From NCBI GenBank assembly GCA_930367205.1, contig OV884009.1, forward strand, positions 88,743,189 to 88,807,188: DNA of 64,000 nt, written 5' to 3'. The notes under the pieces were generated by a model. The model did not search any database, was not told the DNA's origin, and saw only the letters and a list, made by a program, of their open reading frames with translations. How positions within the stretch are numbered: position 1 is the first letter of the stretch; every line of letters begins with the position of its first letter. Below, piece by piece: positions 49,775 through 60,281 of this stretch. The stretch is from Acanthosoma haemorrhoidale. Its lineage: Eukaryota > Arthropoda > Insecta > Hemiptera > Acanthosomatidae. Both the position numbers and the translations under genes were made by a program.

Positions 49775-50600
49775 TGACGAGTAACACTGTTGTAACAAAA
49801 ATGTGATAGAACTTTAGGAGAATTTTTACTTGGTAGTTTTCAACATATTTTTAATAAAAAGGTTTTTCTTTGACGGGCTATGATATGACTAGAAAGCAAA
49901 ATCTTTTTGTTGAAGTTGAAATTACATATAAATTTTAATGTAAGGTGAAACATTAAAAGTGCTTGTGTTTCAAAGAGGGACTTGAAGGTTCTCTAGTTTT
50001 TCATAATTTGGTTCAATACTGTAGAAATGTGTAAAATTTAGTGTAAACATACAAAATGCCAATATGTAACATTTGACCTATTAATGATAACACTAAAAAA
50101 TGTTTCATTCTATTTATTAATTTTGTTTACAACCTGCATAATACGAGCGCTTACTATATTAAATTATGTAAATTATTTATTTATTTATTATAAAAAAATA
50201 AATGGAGTTAATCTGTTATCAAAGATCTGTTATCAAAGCTGTTCAGTTATGACATGATTCAGCCTTAGCTGACTAATTCATTGCTACTATATTTAGCGTT
50301 TTTTAAATGTAAATAATTTACTCCAAAGATTTGTAAATATTGTTTTGTATTATAACATTTATTTAAAAACATTATTAATTATGTATATTAGGTGTAATGA
50401 CTGGAATGAGCAATGTTAATTTATCGATTTATTTAAATAAAACCCATCACAGCAACTTGATAAATTAAATATATACTGTTCATTCGATAATAAATATTAT
50501 ACTTTTCTTCACCGTAAAAATATTTTTTGTATTTAAAAAAAGAATAAAATAAATATGTCTACACCACTACGTCTTTACTTACTTTATTCCTCCTATATAT
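49775..50600 (+). other. Probable 3' UTR and downstream AT-rich sequence
   Basis: There is no coding signal. Several AATAAA hexamers and a TTTATTTATTTATTA run near 50178-50191 (AU-rich-element-like if transcribed) make this the likely 3' UTR of the secreted-protein gene for some of its length. Confidence 0.35.
49853..49858 (+). promoter_or_regulatory. Candidate polyadenylation signal
   Basis: AATAAA lies 79 bp after the stop codon of the secreted-protein gene. Further AATAAA hexamers occur at 50197 and 50436, so the 3' UTR could be anything from about 100 to 700 bp. In such AT-rich DNA the hexamer is common by chance. Confidence 0.35.
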
Positions 50601-50984
50601 ATTAGATAATATGGTAATATTATACATGTATGTATTTATTTCATAACCTAGCAGAACCAGTAGAACCTCTACAGGAAGGCCGTAGATCATGCTACTATGT
50701 ACACCAACTGTTTTTTTTAACATTATACCATAATTATACCAGAGGCTTTTTATCTATAACAAATAAACATGAAAATTGAAAGTTACATTTGTAATTAAAC
50801 ACCTATTTGATCAGACAACATAAGTAAATTAAAACTAAAACAATTCCATTGTTATAAAATAATATTTTTTAATAAAAATACTTTGTTTTTTCATAGATTA
50901 CGTTTATCTCCTTTAACATATCTTTTCCGCTCATTATGAAAAAAAAAATTAAAAGCCTTCACGAATATAAATAAAATAATTTAA

Positions 50985-51560
50985 CGAAAATCAGAAGGAC
51001 AACATTTGTAGTTTGGAGAACAACTTGTGTCAACTGATCCTTATTAGGAATTATTCCCTGGGTCAAACGGATAACAAGTCAAGTCAGATACTATAGGTTC
51101 GCTTCAGTCCATTCGCGTAAGCATATAGTTATGTTATAATTAAACAATTACAATCTGAACGTAAAAACTGAAAATATGAACACTGAATTTCCTTAATATA
51201 ATTCATTTTTCTTTATACATATCTGGGAGAATGGGGTATCAGAAATAGCTGGGTCAGGATTCGTAATAGAAACACTGTTTAGAATGATTGAGATAACTAT
51301 TTAATGAACTATAAACAGTAGTGTAAGATAACAAGAAGGCGGGCTCCCTCAACAACAGTTTGTACACCATCAGTGGCCACCAAAGAATGAATCTACTGGG
51401 CCTTTCAGCAGACCATCTATGTTCAAGGGTGAGGTCGTGAGAGGACGCTGGTCGCGTATTCTTGCATATCTGGTCTGCTTATTGGTCCAGGCTGCCACGC
51501 CCATATATATATAATTAAGGTTGGTATATGGCAAGTAAATAGGGACTAGACATGTTGGAG
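50985..51560 (+). repeat. Duplicated repeat Q, copy A, with 280-bp extra segment
   Basis: TTATTCCCTGGGTCAAACGG, GTTCGCTTCAGTCC.TTCGCG, AAAAACTGAAAATATGAACA, CTGAATTTCCTTAATATAAT, then about 280 bp (51222-51502) absent from copy B, then ATATATATAATTAAGGTTGG, TATATGGCAAGTAAATAGGG. Function unknown. Confidence 0.7.
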
Positions 51561-52599
51561 AATAATTTTAAAATAACAATGTTTATAGAAATTCTGTGGT
51601 GGTAGCGTCTAAATGACATGATAATATATGTAGTAAGTATCAAGGATAAGATTGTTGAGATAATAATTCCCTACTGACTTTGTGTAGTAATGACAATTAT
51701 AAAAATAAATATGAACATTTCAAAATTAAATTAAATTAAAATTAGTAGAAAATATTTAAAATACACTCGTCAAAATCCTAATGAATAAAACTGTAACAGT
51801 GCTAGAAAGTTACTTTTCAAAATATTAATTGTATAACTATTTTATTGTATTACTATTGCACCTACTTCATTCAAGATTTTTAGGTTTGTATTATTTGTTA
51901 TTAAGTATCAAATGAGTACGAATTATATACTAATTAATAAGTTGTACGAAACATTTGCTTGTGCGGTATATCGCACCTAACTAACTTTTCTTAGGCGATT
52001 TTCAGGGGTCATGGTGGTGCTACAAATAAAACAAAGTATTTTCGGCCCAAAATATGGCCATATGGGGAAACATGTGTCCTCCACATCTTATGAATAATCA
52101 ACGAAGAATTTTATTTTATGTAGTTTCGTTAATAATTAAATGATACGTTCGGTGGATGCGGAAAGAAACTTTAGTTTAATAATTAGAATATTTAATTTCT
52201 AGGGATGCCATCTAACTATCAACTACTGCCGGATTTGATTCCTCAAATCTTGAGCGTATTAAATTCGCGTAAAGTTGAACAAAGTTATACCTTATTCAAA
52301 TATTCAATTTACTTACTATTGGTCCCAATTGAATCTAAACCCAAAGTAATTTACCTTAATAAATTAAAGTGGTTATCAAATGGAAGGAATTCAATGGTAA
52401 AATAAAATTTACCAGACAAAATGTTTTATTCACCAAAAACAACAAAATGTTAAAATGTTTTCAAGAGGAATGACTGATTTTACTATTAACTCAAAATGAT
52501 AAACATATTACATATATTTTACTAGCAACAAATAAAGCTTAAATCTTACTAGTGTACATCGATGTAGACGCAACCTCAAAGCCAAGAGATCAAAGACAA

Positions 52600-52892
52600 A
52601 ATCAAATGTTTCAATCCTTCCACAAGACCGCTTGAGAGACTACAACTCCCTTCAGCACGACACTGCGATTGTCCTCAGGGCGACTACCAACTGCCCAGCA
52701 AAGTATCGTCCCGACGTATATATGTTCTCGTCATGGACCGAATCAACCGCTCTTCAAAAGGTTTTTTTTTTGTTTTTGGCCCTTTGTGACCGTGCCCATC
52801 TTCCACTTAGCACCACCCATATCCTAACAGTTGGGTACATCGGTCGGCCTACATCAAAAGACACCTGGCCTCAGTTCCGTAACGTTATTTAA
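52600..52892 (+). mobile_element. Possible retrotransposon RNase H-like remnant
   Basis: The frame 52632-52892 has ...TNCPAKYRPDVYMFSSWTES, TALQKV and, further on, LCDRAHLPLSTTHILTVGY. FSS.TESTALQK is weakly like the IFSDSLSALQAL segment of LINE RNase H domains. The key DS pair is not intact and the match is short, so this is tentative. Confidence 0.25.
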
Positions 52893-53044
52893 CAATTGTT
52901 TGCTACCTTCTCAATGTCGGGGGTTAAACATATAACATACTGTAGGTAGGTGATGTAATAGATCTTTAGAAAGAAGACAGTATTTTAAGAATAATGGACT
53001 TGTCAATTGATAGAATATATTATCTATAAGGAAACTTTTATAAG

Positions 53045-53335
53045 GGGCTGGAGATGTTTTTAAAGAATATTAAATCCGGTTTCCCACTGGCAACTGATGC
53101 TTATTATGCATTATTCCCTGGGACAAACAGATTAACTAGTAAGATGTTAAAAGATTCGCTTCCCTCCCTGCGTGAAAGCATATATTATATTGTTATAATT
53201 AATTATTATAATTAAACTGTTTAAAAGAAATTTCTACGTAAAAAATAAAAAATATGAATACTGAATTTCCATCATATAGTTCATTTTTCTTTTTATATAT
53301 ATAATTAAGGCTGGTATATGGCAAATAAATAGGGA
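53045..53335 (+). repeat. Duplicated repeat Q, copy B
   Basis: TTATTCCCTGGGACAAACAG, GATTCGCTTCCCTCCCTGCG, AAAATATGAATACTGAATTT, TTCATTTTTCTTTTTATATA, TATAATTAAGGCTGGTATAT, GGCAAATAAATAGGGACC. It matches copy A at both ends but has no interior segment. Confidence 0.7.
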
Positions 53336-54336
53336 CCATGTTTCCCCTACTTTCGCGGCTTCATTCCAAGCTAAAAAAACAATGTAACATTTGCTAGCTT
53401 GACACAAATGAGATGAGACCTGTTGACCGAACGTGGATGGTGCTGGACTATTGTTAATAAATATAAATCTATTGATAAAAGTAAAGAAATTAAAGGAGGA
53501 GGTGAAAAAGCTTCTCCTGCTATTTATGTCATACTGCCGGTGACCTAAAAACTGCAGACATTCATAGGATAGCTAGTCCAAAAAGGCAAAGGTCTGTTAC
53601 TACCATTCCCGGTTCGGAAAACACGAACGCCGTTGTAAAGCGCCACCCAGCCCAGCAAGCCCATTCGCAGCACTTCCCACCCCAGCAGCTAGAATCAAAT
53701 TTGTAAATAAACAAATTTTCTCAGCGTGAACGCCCACTTATTTGTGTTTTTTTCAGGAAGAAGAAAAGGACTAGAGGCCCATCTTCAGATTGAGTTCTGC
53801 AGTTGAGTGTCCGATCTATTTAAACTCGAGTCCTGAGTCTAGTATCTCAAAACATAATCTGAATTTGTCCTCTAGAGGTTGCCAGCGCAGATTGTTGCAA
53901 AAGCAACAACAATAATGGAGTAAGATTGAATTTCTTGTTGTAATTGTTACATCTACAGTCCGATTGTACTAACCGTTGCAGTGTGTTGTGCCAACTTCAC
54001 GAGGCCCAGGTAGAAGAAGTTACACGTTTCACGGATCTGAAACCTGAACACCTGCCTACTACTTTTATATCAATAAATCAGACGCTTCAGTGCAGAAAGT
54101 CACAGATGTTTTCACATTTATGAGCTCATCAGAGACTTGACGTAGTTGGACCTGATAAGGGCAAAATAACGCCTTACCTAGTTAGTCGGGAGCGGCCTCA
54201 GAGTACTCTGCGGTCTAGGACTGGCTATATTGATAGACCATCTCCCCTGGGATTTATAGACATTCTAAATCGGACTCTTGGGCCTCCTTAAACTTGAACT
54301 CTGCACCTCTTGATTTCTTACCCGCTAGACCAACAA

Positions 54337-54535
54337 CTCCTTGGAGGGAACCCTTTCTATGCAGTGCTTCTGGGGCCCTATAAAGGTATCCAGTAGAACT
54401 CCCCCAGCAGTCCAGACTGCATCTTTCCACCTTAACACTCGCCTTTGGGATCGCCTACCCTTACATACCAACTATGAATTCATGGCCATTCCAAGAGCCC
54501 GTAAACTATCTGTAGCTAGTATCATCTCTTGAATA
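54337..54535 (+). mobile_element. Possible LINE C-terminal fragment
   Basis: A 63-codon frame contains ASFHLNTRLWDRLPLHTNYE, FMAIPRARKLSVASI. TRLWDRLPL resembles the TR.WNSLP motif near the end of many LINE ORF2 proteins. The surrounding 54110-54720 is unusually GC-rich and also non-unique-looking, but no further domain is visible. Confidence 0.35.
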
Positions 54536-54917
54536 TCGTTCACTGTCGGTGCATACTTTGTAAGACCTTACGGAGTCAGATCTAAACCAACACGAATCAA
54601 TCTGGCCACCGACCAGGCCACCAGGGAAGGGTGACAGACCCACAGAATCTCTTTCTTACCACCCATTGGGTTTACTGGGGAGACGAGACCTCCCCTGGTT
54701 AATGGTCCCGACATGGTGTTATTTACACCTGAGGAACTGTTTATTGTCTAAAAATTAATCTAAAGCATCACTGTACTTTTATGTACAACTACTGCGGAAA
54801 GTGACACTTTTCTTACAAATGGAGATTATTGCATATACACGAGTAAATAAATAAATTGTGATTTAAAAATATATATCTCTGCATACATTTCTTTGGTAAA
54901 CATACTTATATTAAAGT

Positions 54918-55335
54918 TTAACATGAAGTAGAAAACAGAGTTTTGGCTAATAAGCTTAAGAGTCGGATAACAATTGTGGAAATGAAATTCCTCGATTGCT
55001 GGAGAATTGATCGGAAAGCGAGAATAAACCGAATGATAAATGAGATTATCAAGGGAGAACTCAGGGTTTGTTCTATCAGAGAGTCGCTAGAAAATAAACA
55101 GCTCAAATGTCTGTAGGATGGAAAGAGACAGGGACACTACTAAAATAATCAAAGCCTTGAAGTTCCGATCCCTGGGAAGTACCCCTAGAGAGCGCCCAAG
55201 GCGTGCTTACCTTGACTACGTGCAGTGACTAGAAAAATCCGTAGGAAAAACACTAATCAGAGTTATAAAGCTTGCCAAAGAAAGAGTAGGCATGGCTGGT
55301 GCAAAGCTTGTCAAATCCACTTAGGACGCTAGAAA
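54918..55335 (+). mobile_element. LINE ORF2 C-terminal fragment
   Basis: The + strand reads AKKLKSRITIVEMKFLDCWR, KARINRMINEIIKGELRVCS, IRESLENKQLKC, stop, then in another frame TKIIKALKFRSLGSTPRERP, RRAYLDYVQ, KSVGKTLIRVIKLAKE. This is the EMKFLRW...RRDRIRN..IR..L.V..I...IE..QLRW and ALK..P.GKRPRGRPRKRW.D pattern of an insect LINE tail. A stop and frameshift inactivate it. Confidence 0.8.
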
Positions 55336-56230
55336 ATTAGTTCTGAGTGCATCTTATTTTCATTAGGGGCTTATAGTACACCAGCACATAAACAATCGGC
55401 CAATCGTTCAATAGAGAGGCAAATTAGTGAGAATAAGAAGTCAAAATTAGATGACATCTTATTACGTCACTGGCTACACAATAGCCTCAACTATAACCTG
55501 AAACCTTGATCTGGCATTAATTTAAGTACTGTACTTCTTTGTTGTTGGTGAAGGTTGGTGGGTTTTTTTAAACTCCCTTATTGATAACTGGTTACCTTAG
55601 TACAAAACAACAAACATTACGTAACTTTAAAGAAATACTTCAAAGAATCATTCCCCGTCGTTTATGATTTTCATTTGAAGTTCGGTGCTTCTCAACTTTC
55701 ACCATCATGTCTATTGTTGGCAAGGTCGTGTTTATTTACTTATCAAATATATTACTCGCTAACATTACTTTAAGGGTCCTTTATAATCTATAGGATTGCA
55801 ATAGCAATGGTATTTAACAACAGTAGATTATTTTTTGTTTTCAATTTGTTAAGATTATGAAAAACTTTTTTTAAAAAACGAATGAATTAGTTATTTTTAA
55901 ATCCACATTCGTTTTCCCCTATTGAATGTATTTGGTTTTGCAATTTAATATTGGGTAATAGATTTTTCAGGGCACTAATTTTATGGTTAAATTTATAATA
56001 GTGGAAGGATGATACTTTGTTTCAAAGAATTATTTTCTTCAAATTCTATTAATGATACTAATATCTATATCATAGATGTTTATTTTCTCAAGTCACTAAA
56101 AATGACCTCCGTTTTAAAATACCATAGGCTATTTCATATAGTTAACAATCACAGGTCTAGTCCTCAACCTGTTAATTGATTTAAAAGTTATTTTATTCAA
56201 TCACTAATCAACAATCAAAAATAGTAAAGC
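55336..56230. other. AT-rich sequence, nothing recognised
   Basis: No motif-bearing frame or repeat boundary was seen between the LINE fragment and the SINE-like fragment. Confidence 0.45.
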
Positions 56231-56285
56231 GGTAACAGGGGTGAGATCCGAACCAGGACCTCCTGATCTCCACCCATGAAAATTT
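56231..56285 (-). repeat. tRNA-derived SINE-like fragment
   Basis: On the - strand, GAGATCAGGAGGTCCTGGTT then CGGATCTCACCCCTG shares GATCAGGAGGT...GGTT with the copy at 57495 and has a good B-box-like GGTTCGGATCTC. The 5' half is absent. Confidence 0.55.
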
Positions 56286-57494
56286 TTTTTTTTTATGTTC
56301 AGTGGTGATAACGAACCACAAAATCTTTTTTCTCAGCTTGTCACAGTCATAAAATCGTTTGCTTTACTGATACAAGCGCAGGTTTTGGTATGATAATTAA
56401 AAAACACAAAAAGTTAGAGTTTTGTTTCTTGAAATGTTTCAATACATTTCTACCAAGATAAAAGATAAATTAGAGAATAAAAAGGTAAATAAATGCATCA
56501 AAAATAAATAATACAATTAGAAATAGAACTTTAAAATTCTGAATTTACTTCTGCAATATCAACAGTTGTTATAACCAACTTTTTGTGAAGTTAGTTTTTC
56601 AAAATCAATTAAAATAAGTTTCTAATAAAGTGTTTAGTTTTTGTGGGATTTAAGAACTAAAACGGAAAGAAATTAATTCATCCCTAGTAAAAGGAATATA
56701 ACTAAGGTGACCATTTGACTGTCTATTTTAAGTTATGTCTTCCTGTTGGGATATTTGAAGACTAATCTGAAAAATCTCGATTACAAATCTTCTGTTCAAC
56801 CATTTCAAAAATAAGCATATTCCATGTGAAAATTGCAAACTACAACACTTGCTTTAAAATTCAATATGAAGGATATTTCTTGTTCAGATATTTCCGTTAC
56901 ATTGTTAGTAGATGATACGTTGACAAAAAATATTCATTCAATGTAAAAGTACTCATTTTAATAATAATTAATAGGCATGTAAGCATAATTACGATAAAAA
57001 ATGTTTTTATCATATTATAGTGTATTATTGTTGCAATGATTAAATGTTTCTTTTATTTACGATATTATTTTCTTCAGTTTATTTGTGTCCTTTTTATTGT
57101 GGAAAAGTTAAGTCACCTTAATATAAAGCACAAATGTCTGACTAACCCAACCTAAGTTATTTTACCATTGCATCTCATAAAATTACACTTGATGATAAAT
57201 TTTCATTGGGATTTAAAAACGTTCAAACAAAATTATCAAGGATGCAGGGGTAAAAATATGCTAGATGACTCCAGGTTTATTGCAGGAGATTAACCCAAAA
57301 ATTTACAGGAGAAAATCTTAAATAATTTATTTGCAATTTTTATAACTAGTAATATTTAATAAATATTTAGCAATTATACCTGGATCTAATTCCTGGTTCC
57401 CCCCCCCCTCTTGTCCTCATTTTTATTACATTTTCATATATCACTTTATTTTATTACATTGTAATTTAATATTAAATGCCACATTGTCATGTTT

Positions 57495-57562
57495 TATGAG
57501 CCAGGGCTTGAAACCGAAACCTCCTGATCAATGGTCAGTTGCTCTTCCAACTAAGGTATCCT
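57495..57562 (-). repeat. tRNA-derived SINE-like fragment or tRNA pseudogene
   Basis: On the - strand, CCTTAGTTGGAAGAGC looks like a tRNA D-arm with A-box, CTGA..7-nt loop..TCAG forms a short anticodon stem, and GGTTTCAAGCC resembles a B-box. The acceptor stem does not pair, so this is not a functional tRNA. Related sequences lie at 56231 (-) and 44308 (+). Confidence 0.6.
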
Positions 57563-57655
57563 TATAGAGCCAATGTCCTATCTCTTTAGCCACCAACTAC
57601 ATATTAACAATTTGAGACCCAACCCCATCTATTTTTTTTCTTTGTATAGTAATTA

Positions 57656-59353
57656 TTAACACTAAACCTACCACTACTGGTCAAATTGATGTTTTCAAAC
57701 TTTTGTACAACTTACTCATATTTAAACATTATCACTATCAAACTTTATGGCAATATGTATATAATATATTCTTCAGTATTTACTGCTAGTTTTTTTTTTC
57801 TAAGAAATATTTATAGTATGTCCTACCTACCACGGTTGGTCCATTTGACTGGACAAGAGAATATTTTATTTACTCTATTAAGGTCAGATGACATTTGAAA
57901 TCAGTAATACCAAGTAGTAGTGAATATTTACCCTAAAAATTTCAAGGCGCTCCCAAATTATGAAGTTATTAGAAAAAATAACAGACACAGAAGAAAAGTA
58001 TTCAGTGTGTTATGAACTAGAAATTTCTGTAACTGAAAACAACATATAAACTGATGAGCTATTTACAACAACCGAGTCCTCATACAACAATAATAGAGAG
58101 GAGAATATTATAAATAAGCGCTCAAGGCAAAAAAGAAAGGGGTAATTATTGACATCTGAAAATGAGACAGGTGTAGAGGACCAACATATCGAAACTGCGT
58201 CTGATGGAACAGTTCGGGAAGAAATAGGCGGAAGTCCCAAATCTGGCAGCATTTCATTATATTTTAAGGGATATATCTGGTCCAATAGGATAACTAAATG
58301 ACATATTGGAAGGACAAGTAAGATGACATTTTCTCGTATCATTGATCATCATACAAGGCAATGTGCAGAAGAAGAAGTAAGTGGGAGCTAAATGTATTTA
58401 TTTATCTGCTATATGATCGCGGTGCATAAGAGGAAAAAAATCTAGATATCTCATATTTGTGGAATAAAAGTTGGAGACCCGCCTTTATTCAAAATCAAAC
58501 AGCTGAAATTGTGCGGAGTGGTTTTATAAAAATAGTATATTTTAAATCAATTGTTAGTTATGTACATCAGAAAAAGGTATTTTGGCTTTGACTCAGTATG
58601 TTATGGCTCATGAATTCTCTCCTGTTACCTAACAAGCTTAATTAAGAGCAGACAGCTGGTATTCCCACAAACATCTGTTAGTTGATAATTATTAGTGGTT
58701 ATATTTATCTTTCAAATTTTTAGGAATAAAGTACAATTAGTTACTAATGCTGAAATATGTTGGTTTAACATTACCAATGACTTCATCTCTGTAGTAAATT
58801 TCTTGCCAGTGAGTTAGCTACAAGCAAACTTTTTTTTGAAGCAGTGAGTGAAAAATACTCGTACACTTTTTTTATGGACTATTTTACTATGGAGTAAAAT
58901 TTAAAAAAATATATGTACATAACCACTCAAAGATTCATATGAAATCTTTAAGTGTTATAGTAGTAAGTAAAAGTAACTAGAAAATTATTCTTAACTACAA
59001 CTCAGAGAATTTAAGAAAACATTTTAGGAGAGCTGAACCAAGGTACAGGATACCCTGGGCGAAATTTCCATTGGTTGTTAGTCCTAGCTAAATTGGAAAT
59101 AGTCCCAGTAATGGCCTACTTTTTTTAGTACCCAGGTTAAAAAGTTCAAGAGTGAGAGCTCATTTAAGTACCGAAGGTTTGAACCTAGGATTTGTGTTAC
59201 AGGTAAGGTTGCATAAGTACATCCAATATACTTAAAGGCTACTATTAATGAACATTAAGCCAAGAATAAAGTCTATGGCAATGCTTAAAAATGAAAAAAA
59301 ATTGTTTAGAGTTCATAATTGAGATTAAAAAAAAGCAGTATTTCTAGTGTTAA
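57656..59353 (+). mobile_element. piggyBac-like element remnant with TTAA ends
   Basis: The left end is TTAACACTAAACCTACCAC at 57656, a piggyBac-type terminus at a TTAA target. The proposed right end, TTTCTAGTGTTAA (to 59353), is inverted to it over TTAACACTA. Sequences like ACTACTGGTCAAATTGATG (left) and GGTTGGTCCATTTGACTGG (57834) resemble subterminal repeats of these elements. Inside is a 5' fragment of the transposase, after which no transposase homology was noticed, so the centre and 3' half are deleted or eroded. The right boundary is less certain than the left. Confidence 0.6.
57990..58540 (+). pseudogene. piggyBac transposase N-terminal fragment, frameshifted
   Basis: Reading in two or three frames gives, in order, an acidic N-terminal segment, ETASDGTVREEIG, SGSISLYFKGYIWSN, MTFSRIIDHHTRQCAEEE, then ISYLWNKSWRPAFIQNQTAE. 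These match the order in piggyBac-derived (PGBD-like) transposases: a degenerate leader, a DGT.W box, a ring of Ile/His, and the YLW.K..G.P.F block. Stops after YIWSNRITK and after EVSGS show it is dead. None of the catalytic Asp residues of the DDD core lie in the preserved part. Confidence 0.7.
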
Positions 59354-60005
59354 CATTGAAATTAGTGATATAACCGAGTTACATTGTTGCAGATGTACAG
59401 AGAAACAATTATTAGTAGCCAATTTGTGAGGACAATCAGTTCAGGAAAAGTATTAACTTTCTGACCAGATTAAAAGTGTTAACATGAGACATGCTCTAGT
59501 CTTTTCATCAAGCCACTTAAACCTGAACCTTTGGTTGAGATATGTACTCGGAAGAGATTCCCAGTCTTTTTGACAATGTTTGTGTGGTCTGATGTGTTGC
59601 TTCTGAGAAACCTAGAAGTCAACTGTGTTGCTTTGAACCTCCTCCACTGGTAAAAGTCCTATTTGGTATGTCTATGATGACATATGTGCAGATAAATTTT
59701 GGGTCAGTTGCATGAGGTGACTGTTACAAATATAACAGAAATAATGTTTACAATATTAGGTGTGAAATTAACTCAACTTGGTATTTAACAACTAAAGAAT
59801 TATACATTAAGGACAATATTGACAAATGGTTTTACTACTACTCACGCAAGTCATAAAATTAATTTTATATTTTAGTTTAATCTACTTAACTAGCCTGTAT
59901 ATTTAAAATCCTGAAAGAATTTAACATATTATTGTTGAACAGAAAAAATATAAATTCAACTTGTTTTTGTTATTATAATTAACACAAACTTTTGAAATGT
60001 TTTAG
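59354..60005 (+). other. Sequence expected to hold part of the first GSTZ intron
   Basis: The exon with the start codon must lie upstream of 60006. No ATG followed by a short basic leader and a GT donor stands out. A GC-richer block at 59500-59690 has no recognised motif. Confidence 0.35.
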
Positions 60006-60057
60006 CCTCTTTTGTATTCATACTGGAGAAGTTCATGTGCATGGCGTGTCAGAATAG
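60006..60057 (+). CDS. GstZ: Glutathione S-transferase zeta / maleylacetoacetate isomerase, exon with SSC motif (partial gene)
   Basis: The acceptor GAAATGTTTTAG ends at 60005. The exon reads PLLYSYWRSSCAWRVRI plus one base and ends before a strong donor, GTGAGTAAG (60058). RSSCAWRVRIAL (last residues from the next exon) is the zeta-class signature. The Ser-Ser-Cys segment binds and activates glutathione in the N-terminal thioredoxin-like domain. The enzyme isomerises maleylacetoacetate to fumarylacetoacetate in cytosolic tyrosine/phenylalanine breakdown. The exon enters in phase 0, so an upstream exon must supply the start codon and the first few to 15 residues. It was not identified between the piggyBac remnant (end 59353) and here. 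Confidence 0.88.
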
Positions 60058-60132
60058 GTGAGTAAGTGTTCTTGTCATCATTTAAATTAAAATTGAATTT
60101 GATGTTATTATATTTATACCATTTTTGTTTAG

Positions 60133-60281
60133 CTTTGAATCTTAAAGAAATACAATATGATATTAAGCCAATTAATATAATAAAAAATGGTGGAGAGCAA
60201 AACACTGAGGAATTCAAAGCAATAAATCCTATGGGACGAGTTCCAGCTTTACACATTGATGGTCATACATTAATTGAATCA
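60133..60281 (+). CDS. GstZ: Glutathione S-transferase zeta / maleylacetoacetate isomerase, second identified exon (partial gene)
   Basis: After a 75-bp intron (60058-60132) the acceptor TTTTTGTTTAG opens a 149-nt exon completing the Ala codon: ALNLKEIQYDIKPINIIKNG and onward through NPMGRVPALHIDGHTLIES. The Val-Pro pair (the cis-proline loop holding glutathione) and the following ES are conserved in the GST thioredoxin fold, and the spacing matches insect GstZ proteins. The exon ends in phase 0 at 60281 before GTTAAG. The next exon should encode the conserved AI.EYLEETRP region and then the helical C-terminal domain. I did not see it up to 64000, so the gene runs out of the window or into a long intron. 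Reading past 60281 quickly reaches a stop, which supports the splice site. Confidence 0.88.

Noticed and set aside
59165..59210. GGTTTGAACCTAGG, a B-box-like word
   Set aside because: No A-box or anticodon stem lies at the right distance upstream; it could be chance.
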